Positions 21,989 through 23,637 of a stretch of DNA of 23,637 bases are shown here, one piece after another. The notes beneath the pieces were generated by a model that was not told where the DNA came from, did no database searches, and was given only the letters and a program-made list of their open reading frames with translations. The stretch spans positions 1 to 23,637 of the forward strand of contig UQFO01000025.1 in NCBI GenBank assembly GCA_900540275.1, read 5' to 3'. Within the stretch, counting starts at the first letter, position 1. Every line of letters starts with the position of its first letter. A program made the position numbers and the translations under genes. The stretch comes from an uncultured Oscillospiraceae bacterium (GTDB lineage: Bacteria > Bacillota > Clostridia > Oscillospirales > Acutalibacteraceae).

Positions 21989-22010
21989 CATTGCATTCCA
22001 ACTTACTGTT

Positions 22011-23637
22011 TTATTTGAGATAGGTGCCGTTTGTTCCAATCTTGCCGTCGATTCCCGTAAAGCCGTTAGAAGAGAGTACGTAAACCCTCATGTTGCCCTT
22101 ACCGGAGGCAGGGATGGAAAGCTTGCCGTCCGTTACGTTCTTTACGTCGCCCGTTACGGCGTCGATGTACTTACCGTTGGGGATATTCGTAAAGTTCGCG
22201 GCGCCTGTTACGCTTACGCAAGCGAAGCTGTCCACACCGTCGCCTGTATAGCGGCGCTTGAACGCCATGTCGCCCGTTACATTGTCGGTCGAATACTGGC
22301 CCTTCTGGAGCGCGGGGATTGCGCGCCTGATTTTATTGAGCCTCTGCACATGCTTTGCAAGCGGGTAGTTGAGCGTGTCGGCTACCGTACCGCTTGCTGT
22401 GTATTCGCTGAAGTCGGTTGCAGAAACGTCGCCCTCCAGATAATCACCGAAGTAGGCGCGTCCCGTAGTGGAAAGCGGCGCGTTCGGGCCGACGTCTATG
22501 ACCTGGCCCTTCTGGAACTCAACCTCGCCGCCGTAATAGAGGCAGGGGATTCCGCGGAAGGTGAACATCAGGTTCATGTTCTCAGCCCAAGTCTGCGTAC
22601 CGCCCGTAAAGCGGTTTTTCTGGTCAGCGTCCGGCGCGTAGTCGTGGGACTCTACATAAACGACATTCCAGGTGGAGTCGTTGAAGTACTTGTCGCCGGC
22701 CTTTGCGATGTTGAAGGCGCTCTGCGCATTGTCGAAGCTCCAGTGCATCTGGAAATCGATAACGCCCATGCCGGAGGATTTGCTGTAGTCCGGCGCATGG
22801 TAATTGTTGCCCTTCAAAAACGCGTTGTCGCTTGTAGGCTGCTTGTTGACATTGTCATATTCCTGCCAGTGCTTGAGCGTCAAATCCATATTTTTGCTGA
22901 CGTTCTCCGGCGTATTTTCCCAGTTCCACTGGCTCGTGTAGGAGCTGTCCGGCTCGTCCCAGGTGTAGAACTGGACCGATTCACTCGCGTGGTCGCGGTA
23001 CCAGACCTGCGTATAACGGCAGCAGACCTCGCCGAACATGTAGAAATTCTTTCCGCCGATTGCATTTAACTGGTCGGCAAACATCGTGTTCATGGAAAGG
23101 CGCGGGATATGCCGTAGGGTATCGACACGGAATGCGTCGACGCCCATGCTGATATAGTTGCCGTAAACGTCTACCAGGTGGCTCGCAACGTCCGGGTTCT
23201 CTGTGTTGAGGTCAACGCAGTCGCCCGCGATTTGGCAGTATTTGCAGGACCAGTCGTCCCAGTTGAGGCTCTGCCAGTAGCCGTTGTGATAGTAGTTGTG
23301 GGGGTTATAGGTATCGCTTGTGGATACCTTATCCATATTGCCGATATCGCCGTTGGGGTTAACCGGGTCGTTCTGGGAGTTTGTTTTTAATTGCTTCATG
23401 CGGTCGAGACGCGTGCTGTACTGGACGGCCGGCGTCTGGGAATAGTATTCCTCCGCTGTGCCCAGCCCGCTTTCAGGAAGCGGAATCATCGAGGTTTCGA
23501 TGCTCTCCAAATCCTTGAGCGTGGTGTACTGCTTTTCAAACAGCGGCGCGAAATAAGCCTCGCCGAAATTGCCTGTGTGCTGCCACACGACGTCCTGTAC
23601 AATCTTCATGCCCTTTTCATGCACCGCGTCGATTAGG
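22011..23637 (-). CDS. GH13 alpha-amylase family glycoside hydrolase (5' end outside window)
   Basis: The 541 visible residues are the C-terminal part of a starch-active (alpha/beta)8-barrel enzyme; the frame is open to the window edge, so there is no start here. GH13 regions are seen in order (numbering from the first visible residue): I, DVVWQH at 15-20; V, DLNTENPDV near 142-150; II, GVDAFRVDTLRH with nucleophile Asp172; III, MFGEV with acid/base Glu203; IV, VYVESHD with Asp332. A C-terminal beta domain follows (from about 440) and ends GTNGTYLK. No dockerin, carbohydrate-binding module or sorting signal is seen at the C-terminus. Cysteines cluster near region V (CKYC, DC) and directly after Glu203 (EVCC). 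Localisation is unknown because the N-terminus is missing. Confidence 0.9.
   Translation of the reverse strand, partial: LIDAVHEKGMKIVQDVVWQHTGNFGEAYFAPLFEKQYTTLKDLESIETSMIPLPESGLGTAEEYYSQTPAVQYSTRLDRMKQLKTNSQNDPVNPNGDIGNMDKVSTSDTYNPHNYYHNGYWQSLNWDDWSCKYCQIAGDCVDLNTENPDVASHLVDVYGNYISMGVDAFRVDTLRHIPRLSMNTMFADQLNAIGGKNFYMFGEVCCRYTQVWYRDHASESVQFYTWDEPDSSYTSQWNWENTPENVSKNMDLTLKHWQEYDNVNKQPTSDNAFLKGNNYHAPDYSKSSGMGVIDFQMHWSFDNAQSAFNIAKAGDKYFNDSTWNVVYVESHDYAPDADQKNRFTGGTQTWAENMNLMFTFRGIPCLYYGGEVEFQKGQVIDVGPNAPLSTTGRAYFGDYLEGDVSATDFSEYTASGTVADTLNYPLAKHVQRLNKIRRAIPALQKGQYSTDNVTGDMAFKRRYTGDGVDSFACVSVTGAANFTNIPNGKYIDAVTGDVKNVTDGKLSIPASGKGNMRVYVLSSNGFTGIDGKIGTNGTYLK

Overview
The window looks like chromosome of a Gram-positive anaerobe of class Clostridia, probably in the Ruminococcaceae/Oscillospiraceae/Acutalibacteraceae range. 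This rests on a secreted dockerin/cohesin protein, a C39-like/QueH/HAD operon, DUF1934-argS linkage, a YxlEFG-like ABC cassette, strong AAGGAGG-type ribosome binding sites, TTGACA/TATAAT promoters and many U-tract hairpin terminators. Genus cannot be decided from this sequence alone. Nearly all genes are intact chromosomal genes. I found no IS element, prophage, CRISPR array, tRNA or rRNA.

Layout. (1) 1-5585, minus strand: a six-gene operon read from a TTGAAA/TATAAT promoter at 5558-5585. It encodes a cyclase-family hydrolase, a large lipoprotein with a second (C-terminal) membrane anchor, a phosphoglycolate-phosphatase-like HAD enzyme, QueH (queuosine), a C39-like cysteine peptidase and a YrbG-type Na+/Ca2+ exchanger. 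It ends at two hairpins. (2) 5741-7242, plus strand: a 53-residue membrane protein, a possible 28-codon ORF and an iron-dependent butanol-type alcohol dehydrogenase, closed by a bidirectional terminator. (3) 7244-10095, minus strand: two separately promoted secreted proteins, a dockerin-linker-cohesin protein and an SGNH/GDSL hydrolase with a duplicated beta-rich front half. (4) 10106-13799, minus strand: the ribosomal cluster rpmG-secE-nusG-rplK-rplA, then an L10 leader with attenuator, then rplJ-rplL and a strong terminator. rpoB does not follow. (5) 13866-15344, minus strand: two single genes of unclear function with their own promoters. (6) 15487-18676, plus strand: murI, a DUF1934 gene and argS, closed by a terminator. 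(7) 18734-21858, plus strand: an XRE-TPR regulator in a tight operon with a YxlE-like two-helix protein, an ABC ATPase and an ABC permease. (8) 21961-23637, minus strand: a GH13 alpha-amylase-family enzyme whose 5' part lies beyond the window.

Together the window mixes housekeeping functions (translation, protein export, glutamate racemase for cell wall, arginyl-tRNA synthetase) with secreted polysaccharide-related functions (cohesin/dockerin, SGNH esterase, amylase). I see no clear new multi-gene system. The least explained parts are the doubly anchored 614-residue lipoprotein, the cohesin-dockerin adaptor, the lysine-rich 261-residue protein and the promoter-embedded hairpin in front of rplJ.
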